From NCBI RefSeq assembly GCF_031846245.1, contig NZ_JAVRIC010000016.1:1-64000 (forward strand): a DNA stretch of 64,000 nt, read 5' to 3'. This stretch comes from Banduia mediterranea (GTDB taxonomy: Bacteria; Pseudomonadota; Gammaproteobacteria; Nevskiales; Nevskiaceae). Below, piece by piece: positions 48,671 to 58,250 of the stretch. The notes under the pieces are model-generated. The model was not told where the DNA came from. It saw only the letters and a list, made by a program, of their open reading frames with translations, and searched no databases. The first letter of the stretch is position 1; every line of letters starts with the position of its first letter. The position numbers were made by a program, and so were the translations under genes.

Positions 48671-49384
48671 ATGTCTAGCTCGTCAAGTGTCCGCATCTGG
48701 GATCTGCCAGTGCGTCTTTGCCACTGGCTGCTGGTGATCCTGGTTGCGGGTCTTTATCTCACCGGCGAGATCGGTGGCTTCGATCTTGAACTGCCCTGGC
48801 CGGGTGGCAATACGATCTATCTCGGCAACATGGACGTTCACGCGCTGCTGGGCCAGGCGGTATTGGGGGTTCTGGTATTTCGGGTGCTTTGGGGATTCTT
48901 CGGTTCGACCACCGCGCGATTCTCCGATTTCGTGCGCGGACCGGCGTCCGTCATCCGCTATCTGCGCGAGCTCCTGTCTGGCCGAATTCCCGAGGCGCGC
49001 GGGCACAATCCGGCGGGCGCCGTGATGGTCCTGTTGCTGTTGCTGCTGTTGGCGGCGCAGACCGGGACCGGCCTGTTCGCCAGCGACGACTTCTTTTTCG
49101 AGGGGCCGCTTGCCCATCGCGTCGATAGCGATACGTCGCAGACACTCACGCGTCTGCACAAGCTGAATTTCAATGGCCTGCTTTTCGCGATCGGCTTGCA
49201 TGTGCTTGCGTCCGTCTACTATCTGATTCGCGGCAAGAACCTCATCGGGGCGATGGTTCATGGTCGAAAATCCGAAGACCAGCTCGCGGGCACGGAGGCT
49301 CGTCCGCAGTTTGCAGGCGCCTGGAAGGCCTGGCTCGTTGCGGTACTGGCAGTCGCCGCGGTCTGGGGCTTGCAGGAACTCTGA
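48671..49384 (+). CDS. Cytochrome b561 family membrane protein
   Basis: This 237-residue protein has four main hydrophobic helices with histidines at LPVRLCHWLLVILVAG, MDVHALLGQAVLG, LHKLNFNGLLFAIGLHVLA: the bis-haem ligands of the b561/Ni-Fe hydrogenase cytochrome b-type family. It probably passes quinol electrons to the preceding cytochrome c' or another acceptor. The ATG at 48671 is preceded by GAGGGCACCG. Confidence 0.85.
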   Translation: MSSSSSVRIWDLPVRLCHWLLVILVAGLYLTGEIGGFDLELPWPGGNTIYLGNMDVHALLGQAVLGVLVFRVLWGFFGSTTARFSDFVRGPASVIRYLRELLSGRIPEARGHNPAGAVMVLLLLLLLAAQTGTGLFASDDFFFEGPLAHRVDSDTSQTLTRLHKLNFNGLLFAIGLHVLASVYYLIRGKNLIGAMVHGRKSEDQLAGTEARPQFAGAWKAWLVAVLAVAAVWGLQEL

Positions 49385-49389
49385 TTTTT

Positions 49390-49406
49390 AGCGTGGGCGC
49401 TTTTTT
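49390..49406 (+). terminator. Short hairpin and T-run after the cytochrome b561 gene
   Basis: AGCG pairs with CGCT around a TGGG loop and is followed by six T, 5 bp after the stop. The stem is only 4 bp, so it is a weak intrinsic terminator at best. The next 180 bp up to 49588 hold no gene that I can support. Confidence 0.4.
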
Positions 49407-49588
49407 GTCACCTCCAGGCCCACGAAAATCATGGATTCATGGCATGTTCGGTCGCTTCCAGGCCGAATTGATGGCACTTGACCGCTTCATGATGGCCTTA
49501 TGGGGTCGGATCGAAGCAGGTCGACGACGTGGTCGTGACGCGCGAGCACTACCATGGCGATCACGTCCATGCTAAGTCCGACAGGCTG

Positions 49589-50563
49589 CTAGTTCGGCCT
49601 TTGTTGCGTCAGCCAGGGCAGTTGATCCAGATCGACGTTGCCGCCGCTGAGAATCACACCGACGCGGCGGCCGGCGAAGTGCTCGCGGTGCCGCAGAATC
49701 GCGGCCAGCGCGACCGCGGACGAAGGTTCGATCACCAGCTTCAGGCGTGACCAGGCGAGCTTCATTGCCGCGATGATCTCGTGTTCGTCCACGCACAGCA
49801 CGGCTGCGAGCCCGCCGCGCAGGATCTCGAAGTTGCGTACGCCGACCGTGGTACGCAGCCCGTCGGCGATCGTGGCGGGCAGCTGCTCGGTGACGCGCAC
49901 ACCGCTGCTGAGCGAACGCCAGGTGTCGTCGGCGCCCCTGGGCTCGGCCGCGTAGACCAGCGGTGTCGGTGAGCCGATGCCGGCGGCAAGTACGGTTCCG
50001 GCCGCCAGGCCGCCGCCGCCGACGGGCGCGACCAGGCATTCGAGCCCTGGAACGTCCTGCATCAATTCAAGTGCAGCCGTGCCTTGGCCGGCGATGACCC
50101 GCGCATCATCGAACGGTGGAATTGGAACGGCGCCGGTCTGCGCCAGTACCAGCGCCAGGCCTGCTTCGCGCGCGTGCTGGTTGGCCGCGCAGCGATGAAT
50201 CGTGGCGCCGTTCGCGGCGATGTTGTCGAGCTTGCTGCGCACCGCGCCTTCCGGCACCACCGCATGACAGGCGATGCCACGGGAGCGCGCGGCCAGCGCC
50301 AGGGCGGCGCCATGATTGCCCGAAGAATGGGTCGCCACGCCGGCGGATGCCTCGGTCTCGCTCAGGGACCACACCGCATTCATCGCGCCGCGCAACTTGA
50401 ACGCGCCACCGTACTGCAGGTTCTCGCACTTGAAGTGCAGGCGCGCGCCGCTCCGTTCGTCGAGATGGACATCGTCGAGCACCGGTGTGCGTCGCACGCG
50501 ATTCTCGATGCGCCGCGCCGCGTCGAGCACATCTTTTGCGGCAGGAATGTCCAGTGGGTTCAC
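49589..50563 (-). CDS. Threonine/serine dehydratase family PLP enzyme
   Basis: This 324-residue fold-type II PLP enzyme has GAFKLRGAMNAVW with the Schiff-base lysine, THSSGNHGAALALAA, and the glycine-rich loop VAPVGGGGLAAG. It lacks the C-terminal ACT domain of biosynthetic IlvA, so it is more like catabolic threonine dehydratase, serine racemase or threo-3-hydroxyaspartate ammonia-lyase. The GTG at 50563 overlaps the pyrC stop (GTGA). Confidence 0.86.
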   Translation of the reverse strand: MNPLDIPAAKDVLDAARRIENRVRRTPVLDDVHLDERSGARLHFKCENLQYGGAFKLRGAMNAVWSLSETEASAGVATHSSGNHGAALALAARSRGIACHAVVPEGAVRSKLDNIAANGATIHRCAANQHAREAGLALVLAQTGAVPIPPFDDARVIAGQGTAALELMQDVPGLECLVAPVGGGGLAAGTVLAAGIGSPTPLVYAAEPRGADDTWRSLSSGVRVTEQLPATIADGLRTTVGVRNFEILRGGLAAVLCVDEHEIIAAMKLAWSRLKLVIEPSSAVALAAILRHREHFAGRRVGVILSGGNVDLDQLPWLTQQRPN

Positions 50564-51894
50564 TGCCTGAAATGCAGACGTTGTCCGCGAGCCTGCGTTG
50601 CGAGCTGATTCAGATGATAAGCGGCCTCGCCGTTGACCCAGGTGGTGACGACGCGATGCGAGAACGCCTGGCCTTCCAGCGGCGACCAGCCACACTTGTA
50701 ATAGAGCTTGTCGACCTCGACGTGCGTCTGCACCTCAGGATCGACCAAGACCAGGTCGGCGTACTGGCCTTCGGCGATATGACCGCGATCGATCACGCCG
50801 TAACGTGCCGCCGGCGCATGGCTCATGCGTTCGACCGCTGTGGGCAGATCGAGCACCCCCTGCTTGACGAGTTCCAGCACGATCAGCACCGCATGCTGAA
50901 CCAGCGGCAAGCCGGCCGGCGCCGCGAAATACTTGCGCGCTTTTTCGTCGGCAGTATGCGGCGCGTGATCGGTGGCAATGATGTTGAGCCGGCCGTCGGC
51001 CACAGCTTCACGCAACGCCGCGCGGTCCGCGGCGGTCTTGACGGCCGGATTGCACTTGAGCTGCGCGCCGAGCGCATCGTAGGCCTCATCCGAAAACCAC
51101 AGATGGTGCACACAGGCCTCGCCGGTGATCTGCTTGCCGGCGACCGGGCCCGGTTCGAAGAATTCCAGCTCGCGCGCCGTGGTCATGTGCAGCACATGCA
51201 GCTTGCTGCCGTATTGGCGCGCCAGACCGACCGCGAGTTCGGTGGACTTGTAGCAGGCCTCGGCCGAGCGGATCAGGGGGTGCGCGGAAAACGGCACATC
51301 ATCGCCATAACGTTCGCGATACACCTGCTCCTGCGCCAGGATCATCGGCGTGTCCTCGCAATGGGTGGCGATCAGATAGGGGCACTGCGAGAAAATCGAG
51401 GCGAGGATCCTGGGATTGTCGACCAGCATGTTGCCGGTGGAGGCGCCCATGAACACCTTGACGCCGCAGGCCTCACCCGGCTGCAGGCGCAGCAGCTCTT
51501 CGAGGTTGTCGTTGGCGGCGCCGAAATAGAATGCGTAGTTGGCATGCGCGCGTCCGGCCGCCAGGTCGTACTTGGCGGCGAGCGCTTCGCGCGTGGTCGC
51601 GGGCGGCTTGGTGTTCGGCATCTCCATGAAGCTGGTGATACCCCCGGCGACCGCGGCGCTCGATTCGGTGGCGAGGTCGCCCTTGTGCGTCAGTCCCGGT
51701 TCGCGGAAATGGACCTGATCATCGATCATCCCCGGCAGCAGCCATTTTCCGCGCGCATCCACCACCTTGGCGCCGTCCGGCGCCGACAGGCCGCTGCCGA
51801 CCTTCTCGATGCGTTCACCGGAAATCAGTACATCGCCGTGGCTGGCGCGGCCGTCGCTGACGACGAGGGCGTTGCTGATCAGAATCTGGGACAT
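50560..51894 (-). CDS. pyrC: Dihydroorotase, catalytic type
   Basis: This 444-residue dihydroorotase closes carbamoyl aspartate to dihydroorotate. The metal motif reads MIDDQVHFREPGLTHKG: the first of the usual two histidines is Gln60 while His62 is present, as in the DQVHFREPG subgroup. KVFMGASTGNML, ATHCED and ATDHAPHT are intact. It contrasts with the inactive paralogue at 25959-27242 and is probably the working enzyme. It is co-transcribed with the dehydratase. Confidence 0.9.
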   Translation of the reverse strand: MSQILISNALVVSDGRASHGDVLISGERIEKVGSGLSAPDGAKVVDARGKWLLPGMIDDQVHFREPGLTHKGDLATESSAAVAGGITSFMEMPNTKPPATTREALAAKYDLAAGRAHANYAFYFGAANDNLEELLRLQPGEACGVKVFMGASTGNMLVDNPRILASIFSQCPYLIATHCEDTPMILAQEQVYRERYGDDVPFSAHPLIRSAEACYKSTELAVGLARQYGSKLHVLHMTTARELEFFEPGPVAGKQITGEACVHHLWFSDEAYDALGAQLKCNPAVKTAADRAALREAVADGRLNIIATDHAPHTADEKARKYFAAPAGLPLVQHAVLIVLELVKQGVLDLPTAVERMSHAPAARYGVIDRGHIAEGQYADLVLVDPEVQTHVEVDKLYYKCGWSPLEGQAFSHRVVTTWVNGEAAYHLNQLATQARGQRLHFRQ

Positions 51895-51987
51895 GGACTC
51901 GAGCTCGGAGGGCGGGCTGGTGAGGCAGTTTAGTACGGACTGGGTGAATCATGGCCGCACGGTGGCGCGCAAAAGCCGGCCCTGCGC

Positions 51988-52710
51988 TCAGAGATCACCG
52001 AATCGGGCCTGCAATACGGCGATGGCAGTCAGCGCGGCGGTTTCGGTTCGCAGCACGCGTGGACCGAGTTTCAGCCGGTCGAATCCAGCCTGGGCGGCGA
52101 GCGCCACTTCCTTGTCGGACAAGCCGCCTTCCGGACCGATCAGCAACTCCGCCGATGGCGGCTCGCCGACGAATGAGTCCAGTGTCCGTTCGGCCGTGGG
52201 GTCCAGCACCAGAGCCAAAGGCCGCCGGGGCCGGCTCAGCCAGTCGCGCAGCGGCATGACGCCGTCCAGCTCGGGCAGCCGTGCCCGCCCGGACTGTTCG
52301 CAGGCCGAAATGACGACGCCGCGCCAGTGATCCAGCTTCCTGTCCCAGCGCTCGGCATCGAGCTTGACGTTGCAGCGCTCCGTGATCACCGGCGCGATGC
52401 GCGCGACCCCCAGTTCCACGGCTTTCTGGATCGCCCAGTCCATGCGTTCGCCCTTGGACACGCCCTGCACCAGCGTGAGACTGAGCCTGGATTCGTTGCT
52501 GCGCGGAATCGATTCCAGGATTTCGGCCTGCGCCGCGCGTTTGGTAACCTTGCCGAGTCGCGCCAGATAGTCTTGACCGTCTCCGTTGAACAGGGTCAGC
52601 GGATCCGCTTCGCGCAGGCGCAGTACCTGCACTGCGTGGCGGAAGGCGGGCGCGGGCAGGTCCACGCGCACGCCGGAGGCTAGCGGTATGTCGGCGAAGA
52701 ATCGGGTCAT
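51988..52710 (-). CDS. rsmE: 16S rRNA (uracil-1498-N3)-methyltransferase
   Basis: This 240-residue SPOUT methyltransferase shows FRHAVQVLRLREADPLTLF, then GVSKGERMDWAIQKAVELGV, ERCNVK, ISACEQSGRARLPE, and the SAM-binding LIGPEGGLSDKE with LGPRVLRTETAALTAI. It methylates U1498 of 16S rRNA. It is the last chromosomal-type gene before the defence island; the 188 bp between it and jetD hold no supported gene. Confidence 0.95.
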   Translation of the reverse strand: MTRFFADIPLASGVRVDLPAPAFRHAVQVLRLREADPLTLFNGDGQDYLARLGKVTKRAAQAEILESIPRSNESRLSLTLVQGVSKGERMDWAIQKAVELGVARIAPVITERCNVKLDAERWDRKLDHWRGVVISACEQSGRARLPELDGVMPLRDWLSRPRRPLALVLDPTAERTLDSFVGEPPSAELLIGPEGGLSDKEVALAAQAGFDRLKLGPRVLRTETAALTAIAVLQARFGDL

Positions 52711-52898
52711 ACACGTATTGTGCCGATTGGCCGGTCGCGCCGTCAGTCTGGCTCAGCGGCTTACCTGAAGTCACCACGCAAGCGCAGGACCGGATGGCGA
52801 AACCGCAAACGCGGGAGGCGCAGCGCGTTAAGGATTGGCACTATTGGTTGGCACAGGGATACGAGTTCGGATGAAATCAAGTCCGATGCGGTCCAGCG

Positions 52899-54134
52899 TC
52901 AAGCCAAGGCCAGATCGTCGATCAGCGTCTCGACCACCGTCTCCTCGTCGAGCGCGTAGCCGCAGTCCAGCATCGCTAGACTCAGTCGGACATCCCAGTC
53001 GGCGGTGACCGCGGGCCCTTCCAGCGTTCGGCCCTGTCGCGGTGCGTATTGCCGGTAGTCCGGCGCGCCGAATCGCCACGGCACGGCGCCGAAGCGGCGC
53101 ATCACGAAGTTGCCGATGCGCAGGCCGGCCCAATCGAAATCGCCGTGGTAGCGCAGGCGCGCGCCGGTGCGGGCAAGCTGGTCGAGCAGCGTGCGCTGGG
53201 CGGCGGCTGGCATGCCGTCGGTGCAGACCATGGGCGGACAGCGTTCGCCCAGGCGTTCGGCGGCGAGCGCGACGATGGTCGGGTTTTCACAGACGTGGAT
53301 GGACACATTGTCGACGCACCAGTTCGGTGGTTGACGCAGCAGCGTGCGCAGCGTCAGGTGCAGCGGTTCGCCGGATTCGCCGGCCAGGGCTGCGAGGCGG
53401 CCGCCGGGAGTGTCCGTATGCGCCGGCAGGTTGAGCGCCAGGGCCGGCGCGGACAGTTCGCCGAGGCTGACGCCGAGTTGCGCCCAGCGGTTGCGCAGCC
53501 GCGTTTCTTCGGAATCCACGGGCGTGTCGCTGTCGTTGGCGCAGGCGGCCAGCACCAGGCTGCCGAGCGCTCGCCCGGCGTCCAGGCCGTGGGCGTCGCC
53601 ACAGGTATCGGCCGCAAGCCGGGGTAGCGGGATGCCGCCGCCCGGCAGCCGCTGCAGCACGCAGGCCGCTTGCGACAGCAGTTGTGCCGCCTGTTGCGGA
53701 TCCGAACCCGACAGCCGTTTGAGCAGTCCCTGGCCGGCGCCGTTCGTCAGCAGGGTCTGCAGGCGGACATCGGTTGCCGTCGCAAAACACGCGGTCCATT
53801 CGCGGTCACGCGCCAGCCGCTCCCGCTTGCGGCGCGGGATCGGCCCATCCAGCGCTTCGAGCGCACTTTCCAGGTTGGGTGCGACCTCGGCGCGCGCCAG
53901 CGCGGCATCGAGTTCGGTCTGCGAGACGCGCATGGAATCGCCACGCGCGGCGCGGCGGCCGAGCAGGCCTTCGAGCGCTGCGCGTTCGGCGGGCGTCAGG
54001 CGCGCGAGCGTGAACGCATCCGCGTCGGCTTCGCGCGCATAGCGTTCGCGCAGCCGTTGCCGCAAGGCGGCGAGGGCTTTGCCGCCGAGCAGCCGTTGCA
54101 GGCGCTGCGCGTCGATGGCGCCGCCGGCGTTCAT
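52899..54134 (-). CDS. jetD: Wadjet subunit JetD (DUF2399, Toprim nuclease)
   Basis: This 411-residue protein belongs to the TIGR02679/DUF2399 family found in the four-gene Wadjet variant. The Toprim acidic residues are visible: Glu283 in HVCENPTIVALAAE, and Asp332/Asp334 in RYHGDFDWAGLRIGNF. In Wadjet, JetD cleaves plasmid DNA after the JetABC motor has extruded it. An N-terminal arm (DUF3323-like) precedes the Toprim. It overlaps jetC by 4 nt. Confidence 0.9.
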   Translation of the reverse strand: MNAGGAIDAQRLQRLLGGKALAALRQRLRERYAREADADAFTLARLTPAERAALEGLLGRRAARGDSMRVSQTELDAALARAEVAPNLESALEALDGPIPRRKRERLARDREWTACFATATDVRLQTLLTNGAGQGLLKRLSGSDPQQAAQLLSQAACVLQRLPGGGIPLPRLAADTCGDAHGLDAGRALGSLVLAACANDSDTPVDSEETRLRNRWAQLGVSLGELSAPALALNLPAHTDTPGGRLAALAGESGEPLHLTLRTLLRQPPNWCVDNVSIHVCENPTIVALAAERLGERCPPMVCTDGMPAAAQRTLLDQLARTGARLRYHGDFDWAGLRIGNFVMRRFGAVPWRFGAPDYRQYAPRQGRTLEGPAVTADWDVRLSLAMLDCGYALDEETVVETLIDDLALA

Positions 54135-57100
54135 GATTCCGCGAGGCCGGCGTCGGCCGGAAAGCGCCGCCCCGGATCATCCTGCGCGCGGCGCACGCGG
54201 CCGTCCCAGCTCCAGCGCGAGACGAAGATCGCGTCGATGCCTTCGCGGCGCACGATCTGGCAGATCGACAGGCCGGGAAGTTCGGCGTAGCAGCCCCATT
54301 CGCGTTCGCTGGTCATGACGAAGTCGAGGTCGAATTCGCGGATCAGCGCCATGCAGTTGGCGCGCGCCTCGTCGTCGATGCCGGCGAAGGCCTCGTCGAG
54401 CAGCACCAGACGCGGCGCCAGCGGATCGGCGCTTTCGTAGTGGCTGCTGGCGGCCGCGAACAAGGGCACGGTCAAACCCAGCGCGCGCTCGCCGCTGGAA
54501 GCCGGGCCGGACAACGGTTTCCAGCTGCCGTCCTGCTGGCGCTGCACGCGGAAGCGGTGCCAGCGGCGGTAGTCCAGCGCGCGCGACAGCGATTCGAACA
54601 GGCTGGCGCGTTCGTCGCGCTGGCGTTCCTCGCGGATGCGCGTTTGCAGGAAGTCGCCGACGGTGCGGCGGTCGTCCTGCGACCAGGCGTCGGCGTGGGT
54701 CTTGAGCAGGCGCTTGCGCGCTTCGGCCAGGCCGGAGGGTGCGTCCGGGGTGTCGTCCGGCAGGTTCTGCCAGTCCAGGCGGTAGCGCACGCCGGTGGAG
54801 GTCGGGCGTTTGTGCAGTTCGGCATTGATGCTGGCGACGCGGCGTTCGGTGTCCTGGATCAGGCGTTGCAGGTTGACCGCGATGTCCTGCTGCAGGTGGT
54901 TTTCGAGCACTTCGCGTTCACGCGCCGACAGCAGCATGCGGCGCTCGCCGATTTCGGCTTCCAGCCGCGCGCCGAGCAGGTCCGGCCGCTCCGGCCGCGA
55001 CTGGTAGACGATGCGCACGATCAGGCCGTGGTCGCTGGATTCCAGCGTGGCGCTGTGGCCTTGTGCCGACAGCGCGCGCTGCAGTTCGGTGAAGTCCTCG
55101 CCGATGCGCCGCGAGATCGCGTGCCAGTGCTCGTCCTCGGCGGCGACCTGGCTGAGCGCCTGTTCGGTGCGCCGCGCCGCCGTCAGGCCGGCTTCGACGC
55201 CCCAGCTTTGCGCGGCGTCCGGCAGTTCGAGTTCGGGCACGGCGATCGCGAGCAGGCCGGTGGCGGCGAATCGGCGCAGGCCGTCGATGGCGGCGAGGCG
55301 TTCGTCGCCGCGCTCGTCGAGCGTGCGCTGCGCGTCGCTGCGTTTCTGCTCGGCCGCGGCGGCCTGCGCGTTGGCCGTGAGCTGGGCCTTGTGGGCGGCG
55401 CCGAGCCCCTCGTTTTCGCGGGTTTCGGCGGATTCGGCATCGGCGATGCGCCGCTGTAGTTCGTGGACCTTGACGCCGACGCTGTCGCGCAGGGTCTGTA
55501 ATTCGGTCGCGGTTTCGAGCTGGCGCCGCGTCTGTTCGCCGCTTTCGCGTTCGGCGGTGGCGAGGTCGCTGCGACTGCGCGCCTCGCGGCTCTGCTGTTC
55601 CTGCCATTCCAGCAGCGCGCCGCGGTGGGCGCGCAGCGCCGCGGCGAATTCGGTGACGGCCAGGCGGTAGTCCGACAGGGTTTGCGCCAGTGATTCCAGC
55701 GCGGCGCTGTCGGCCGGCAGGCGCAGGTCCTCGGCGTCCAGGCGCAATGCGTCGAGGCTGCGCTGGCTGGCGTGCTCGGCCTGGGCGAGACGGCCGTCGG
55801 CTTCGCCGAGGCGGCGCTGGGCGTCACGGCGCTGGCGCTCGGCCTGTGAGGCCGTGGCGTGTGCCGTGCGCAGGGCGTCGTCGCCCGGTGCGGCGGCCAG
55901 TTCCTGACGCAGGCGCTGCCGTGTGTCGGCGAGCGCCGCGCTCTGGGCGTCGAGCGTCTGAGCCTGCGCGCCGAGTTCGGTCAGGCGCGCGCCGATTTCG
56001 TCCAGGCGCTGACGGCGTGCGGCTTCGCGCGCGGCGTAGCCGATGTGGCGCGCCGCCGGTTTGGACCAATGGCCGGCGAGCGGGCCGAGGCGGTAGCTGC
56101 CGGCGGTCGAGACCCAGGCTTCGGCGTCGCCGGGGTCCTGCGCATCGCAGGCGATGGCCGCCAGGATCGATTCGATGATCGCGGGCGCGATCGGCGTGTC
56201 CGCGGCCGGCCGCAGGCGGCTCGCCAGCGAATCCGCCTGCGTGCCGCGCGGCAGCAGGCGTGCGTCCAGGCTGCCCGGATCCAGCACCTCGCCGCCCGGC
56301 GTGACCCAGGCGTCGAGCAGGCCGGCCGCTTCGAGCGCGGCTTCCAGGCCGGCGCGCTGTGCCGGTTCCAGGCCGGGATCGAAGTCCACGAGCTGCCACA
56401 GCGGCGCGCCGCTGAGCCGGTCGCGTGTCGCGGCGTCGCGGTAGTACAGCGCGGGCGGTGGCGCGTCGGTGCCGGCTTCCAGCGCTTCACGTTCCTGATG
56501 CAGGACTGCGCGCTCCTCGGCAAGCGCCTGCCGGTGCTGTTCGAGCGCGGCTTCGCTGGCGGCGAGCTGCCGTTGCTGTGCGTCGCGGGCCTGGTCGAGC
56601 AGGGCGCGCATCGGCTGCTCGCCGGCCAGGGTTTCGGCCCAGGTTTCGAGCGCGGCCAGCGCGTCCTCGCTGTCCGGCAGGCGCAGCGTGTGCAGACCGC
56701 CGAGGTAATGGCGCCAGGCAGCCAGCAGCGCGTCGATATCGGTCTGCAGCTGCCGCGCCGCCGCTTCGTGCTGGGCTTCGGCGGCGGCGAAGTCGTCGGC
56801 GCGGGCATTGCGTTCGCTGTGCGCCAGCTCGCGTTTGCGCAGGGCGTCCTGGTGCTCGCGCAGACGCTTGCGGACCAGCTCGATCTGTTCGAGTCGGGCC
56901 TTCGCGGCGGCGTGCAGGCGGCCGCGCAGCGTGTCGGCGAAGCGTTCGTCGGTGCCCACGACGCCATCGGGCAGTTCGACGGATTCGAGCGCGCGATCCT
57001 GTTCGGTTTCGAGCGCCAGTGGGGTGGCCAGGGCGGTGGCGGTGTGCAGGGTCTCGATCTGCACGCGCCGCGTCGCCTCGGCGACCGCGTGGCGTCGCGC

Positions 57101-58246
57101 GCTGGTGGCCTGTTCCTCCTGCAGGCGGCGCTGCGCAGTGTGCAGGCGCTGCTGCGCCCGATCGAGGCTTTGCCGGGCCTGCGCGGCTTCGGTTTCGGCG
57201 CTTTGCAGGCGCTGCGCGTCACGCATCACCGGGTCGGCGCGCAAGACCTTGAGCCGCGCCCGCGCTTCGTTGAGCACGCGTTCGTGCCGGGTGATCGCCT
57301 CGCGCGCCGCGCTCTCGGCCTGTTGCGCGGCGCTGCGTTCGCTGTCGGCGGCGTTGAGTTCGCGGCTGGCCTGGTCGTAGCGCGTTTGCGAGGCGCGCAG
57401 TTCGGCGGCGCGGCGGCGCGCGGCGATCTGCGCGTAGCGGCCGTAACGCTCGGCGAAGCCGCTGACGGCTTTGCGCATGGCGTCGAGTTCGTCGAGTTCG
57501 CGGCGGTAGTCGTCGAGCTGGTTCATCGCCTCGGCCACGTCTTCGAGCGCGCCGCGCTCCAGCGGCGGCAGGGCGTCACTGAGCGCGTCGGACAAACGCT
57601 GCTCGTTGGGCTGCTTCGACAGCTGCGGCTGGCGCAACTGGATCAAGGTGTCGATCAGCGCGTCGTAGCGTTCGCTGCCCAGGCGGAACAAGGCCTCGTC
57701 GACCGCGCGCCGGTAGTGCATGGCGGTGTCGAAGACCTGGCCGTGCGTGCCGATGGCCTCGGCCAGACGGTCCTTGGCGATGGCGGTGCGGTTGGGTGTA
57801 GTCAGCCACAGATCCTCGCCGACGCGTTGCGAGGAGGTGAAGTACCAGGCGTCGACCGAGGCCCGGCCACCGACCGCGCGCAGGCCGGCGCCCAGGGTCA
57901 GGAAGCGTGGCTGGCCGTCCTCGCCGACGCGGCCGAATTCGATCCAGGTATAGCCGATGCGGCGCTCGTGACGGCCGCCCATCAGCAGGTTCCAGTCCAT
58001 GCGCTTGCCGCGGTCGCCGTCCGGCTCGACGCGTGAGGCCGAGAGGTTGGCGTCGAACAGGAACGGCAGCGTCAGCGACAGCACCTTGGATTTGCCGGTG
58101 CCGTTGTTGCCGCGCAGCATGATGTGGCCGTCGCGGAAATGGAATTCCTCGGCGTCGTAGTGGTAGAGCTCGATCAGGCCCAGGCGCAGCGGTTGCCAGC
58201 GGCGCAGCGCCGGTTCGGGCAGGGGTGGACGTTCGGGGGCGTTCAT
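54131..58246 (-). CDS. jetC: Wadjet subunit JetC (SMC-like ATPase, TIGR02680)
   Basis: This 1371-residue SMC-type ATPase has the Walker A GNNGTGKS at residues 46-53, long Ala/Arg/Glu-rich coiled coils (about 290-1130) around a hinge region near 570-680, the signature SSGERALGL at about 1250, and Walker B RLVLLDEAFAGIDD with Asp1284/Glu1285. It is the loop-extruding motor of Wadjet. The ATG at 58246 lies 4 bp after the PIN-toxin stop, so its expression must now follow the toxin-antitoxin genes. Confidence 0.93.
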   Translation of the reverse strand: MNAPERPPLPEPALRRWQPLRLGLIELYHYDAEEFHFRDGHIMLRGNNGTGKSKVLSLTLPFLFDANLSASRVEPDGDRGKRMDWNLLMGGRHERRIGYTWIEFGRVGEDGQPRFLTLGAGLRAVGGRASVDAWYFTSSQRVGEDLWLTTPNRTAIAKDRLAEAIGTHGQVFDTAMHYRRAVDEALFRLGSERYDALIDTLIQLRQPQLSKQPNEQRLSDALSDALPPLERGALEDVAEAMNQLDDYRRELDELDAMRKAVSGFAERYGRYAQIAARRRAAELRASQTRYDQASRELNAADSERSAAQQAESAAREAITRHERVLNEARARLKVLRADPVMRDAQRLQSAETEAAQARQSLDRAQQRLHTAQRRLQEEQATSARRHAVAEATRRVQIETLHTATALATPLALETEQDRALESVELPDGVVGTDERFADTLRGRLHAAAKARLEQIELVRKRLREHQDALRKRELAHSERNARADDFAAAEAQHEAAARQLQTDIDALLAAWRHYLGGLHTLRLPDSEDALAALETWAETLAGEQPMRALLDQARDAQQRQLAASEAALEQHRQALAEERAVLHQEREALEAGTDAPPPALYYRDAATRDRLSGAPLWQLVDFDPGLEPAQRAGLEAALEAAGLLDAWVTPGGEVLDPGSLDARLLPRGTQADSLASRLRPAADTPIAPAIIESILAAIACDAQDPGDAEAWVSTAGSYRLGPLAGHWSKPAARHIGYAAREAARRQRLDEIGARLTELGAQAQTLDAQSAALADTRQRLRQELAAAPGDDALRTAHATASQAERQRRDAQRRLGEADGRLAQAEHASQRSLDALRLDAEDLRLPADSAALESLAQTLSDYRLAVTEFAAALRAHRGALLEWQEQQSREARSRSDLATAERESGEQTRRQLETATELQTLRDSVGVKVHELQRRIADAESAETRENEGLGAAHKAQLTANAQAAAAEQKRSDAQRTLDERGDERLAAIDGLRRFAATGLLAIAVPELELPDAAQSWGVEAGLTAARRTEQALSQVAAEDEHWHAISRRIGEDFTELQRALSAQGHSATLESSDHGLIVRIVYQSRPERPDLLGARLEAEIGERRMLLSAREREVLENHLQQDIAVNLQRLIQDTERRVASINAELHKRPTSTGVRYRLDWQNLPDDTPDAPSGLAEARKRLLKTHADAWSQDDRRTVGDFLQTRIREERQRDERASLFESLSRALDYRRWHRFRVQRQQDGSWKPLSGPASSGERALGLTVPLFAAASSHYESADPLAPRLVLLDEAFAGIDDEARANCMALIREFDLDFVMTSEREWGCYAELPGLSICQIVRREGIDAIFVSRWSWDGRVRRAQDDPGRRFPADAGLAES

Positions 58247-58250
58247 CGGT

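Noticed and set aside
49393-49575. 60-codon plus-strand frame after the cytochrome b561 gene
   Set aside because: No good start context and no similarity; the sequence looks like non-coding or decayed DNA.
52720-52959. 79-codon plus-strand frame between rsmE and jetD
   Set aside because: It runs into the jetD 3' end in antisense and has no recognisable feature. The gap instead marks the island edge.
55859-58036. 725-codon plus-strand frame
   Set aside because: It is the antisense shadow of jetC; the jetC frame has Walker A, signature and Walker B motifs.
54131-58246. MukB, MksB or SbcC instead of JetC
   Set aside because: MukB is found with MukE and MukF, and SbcC with SbcD. Here the partners are DUF2397, DUF2398 and DUF2399/Toprim genes, the Wadjet set.
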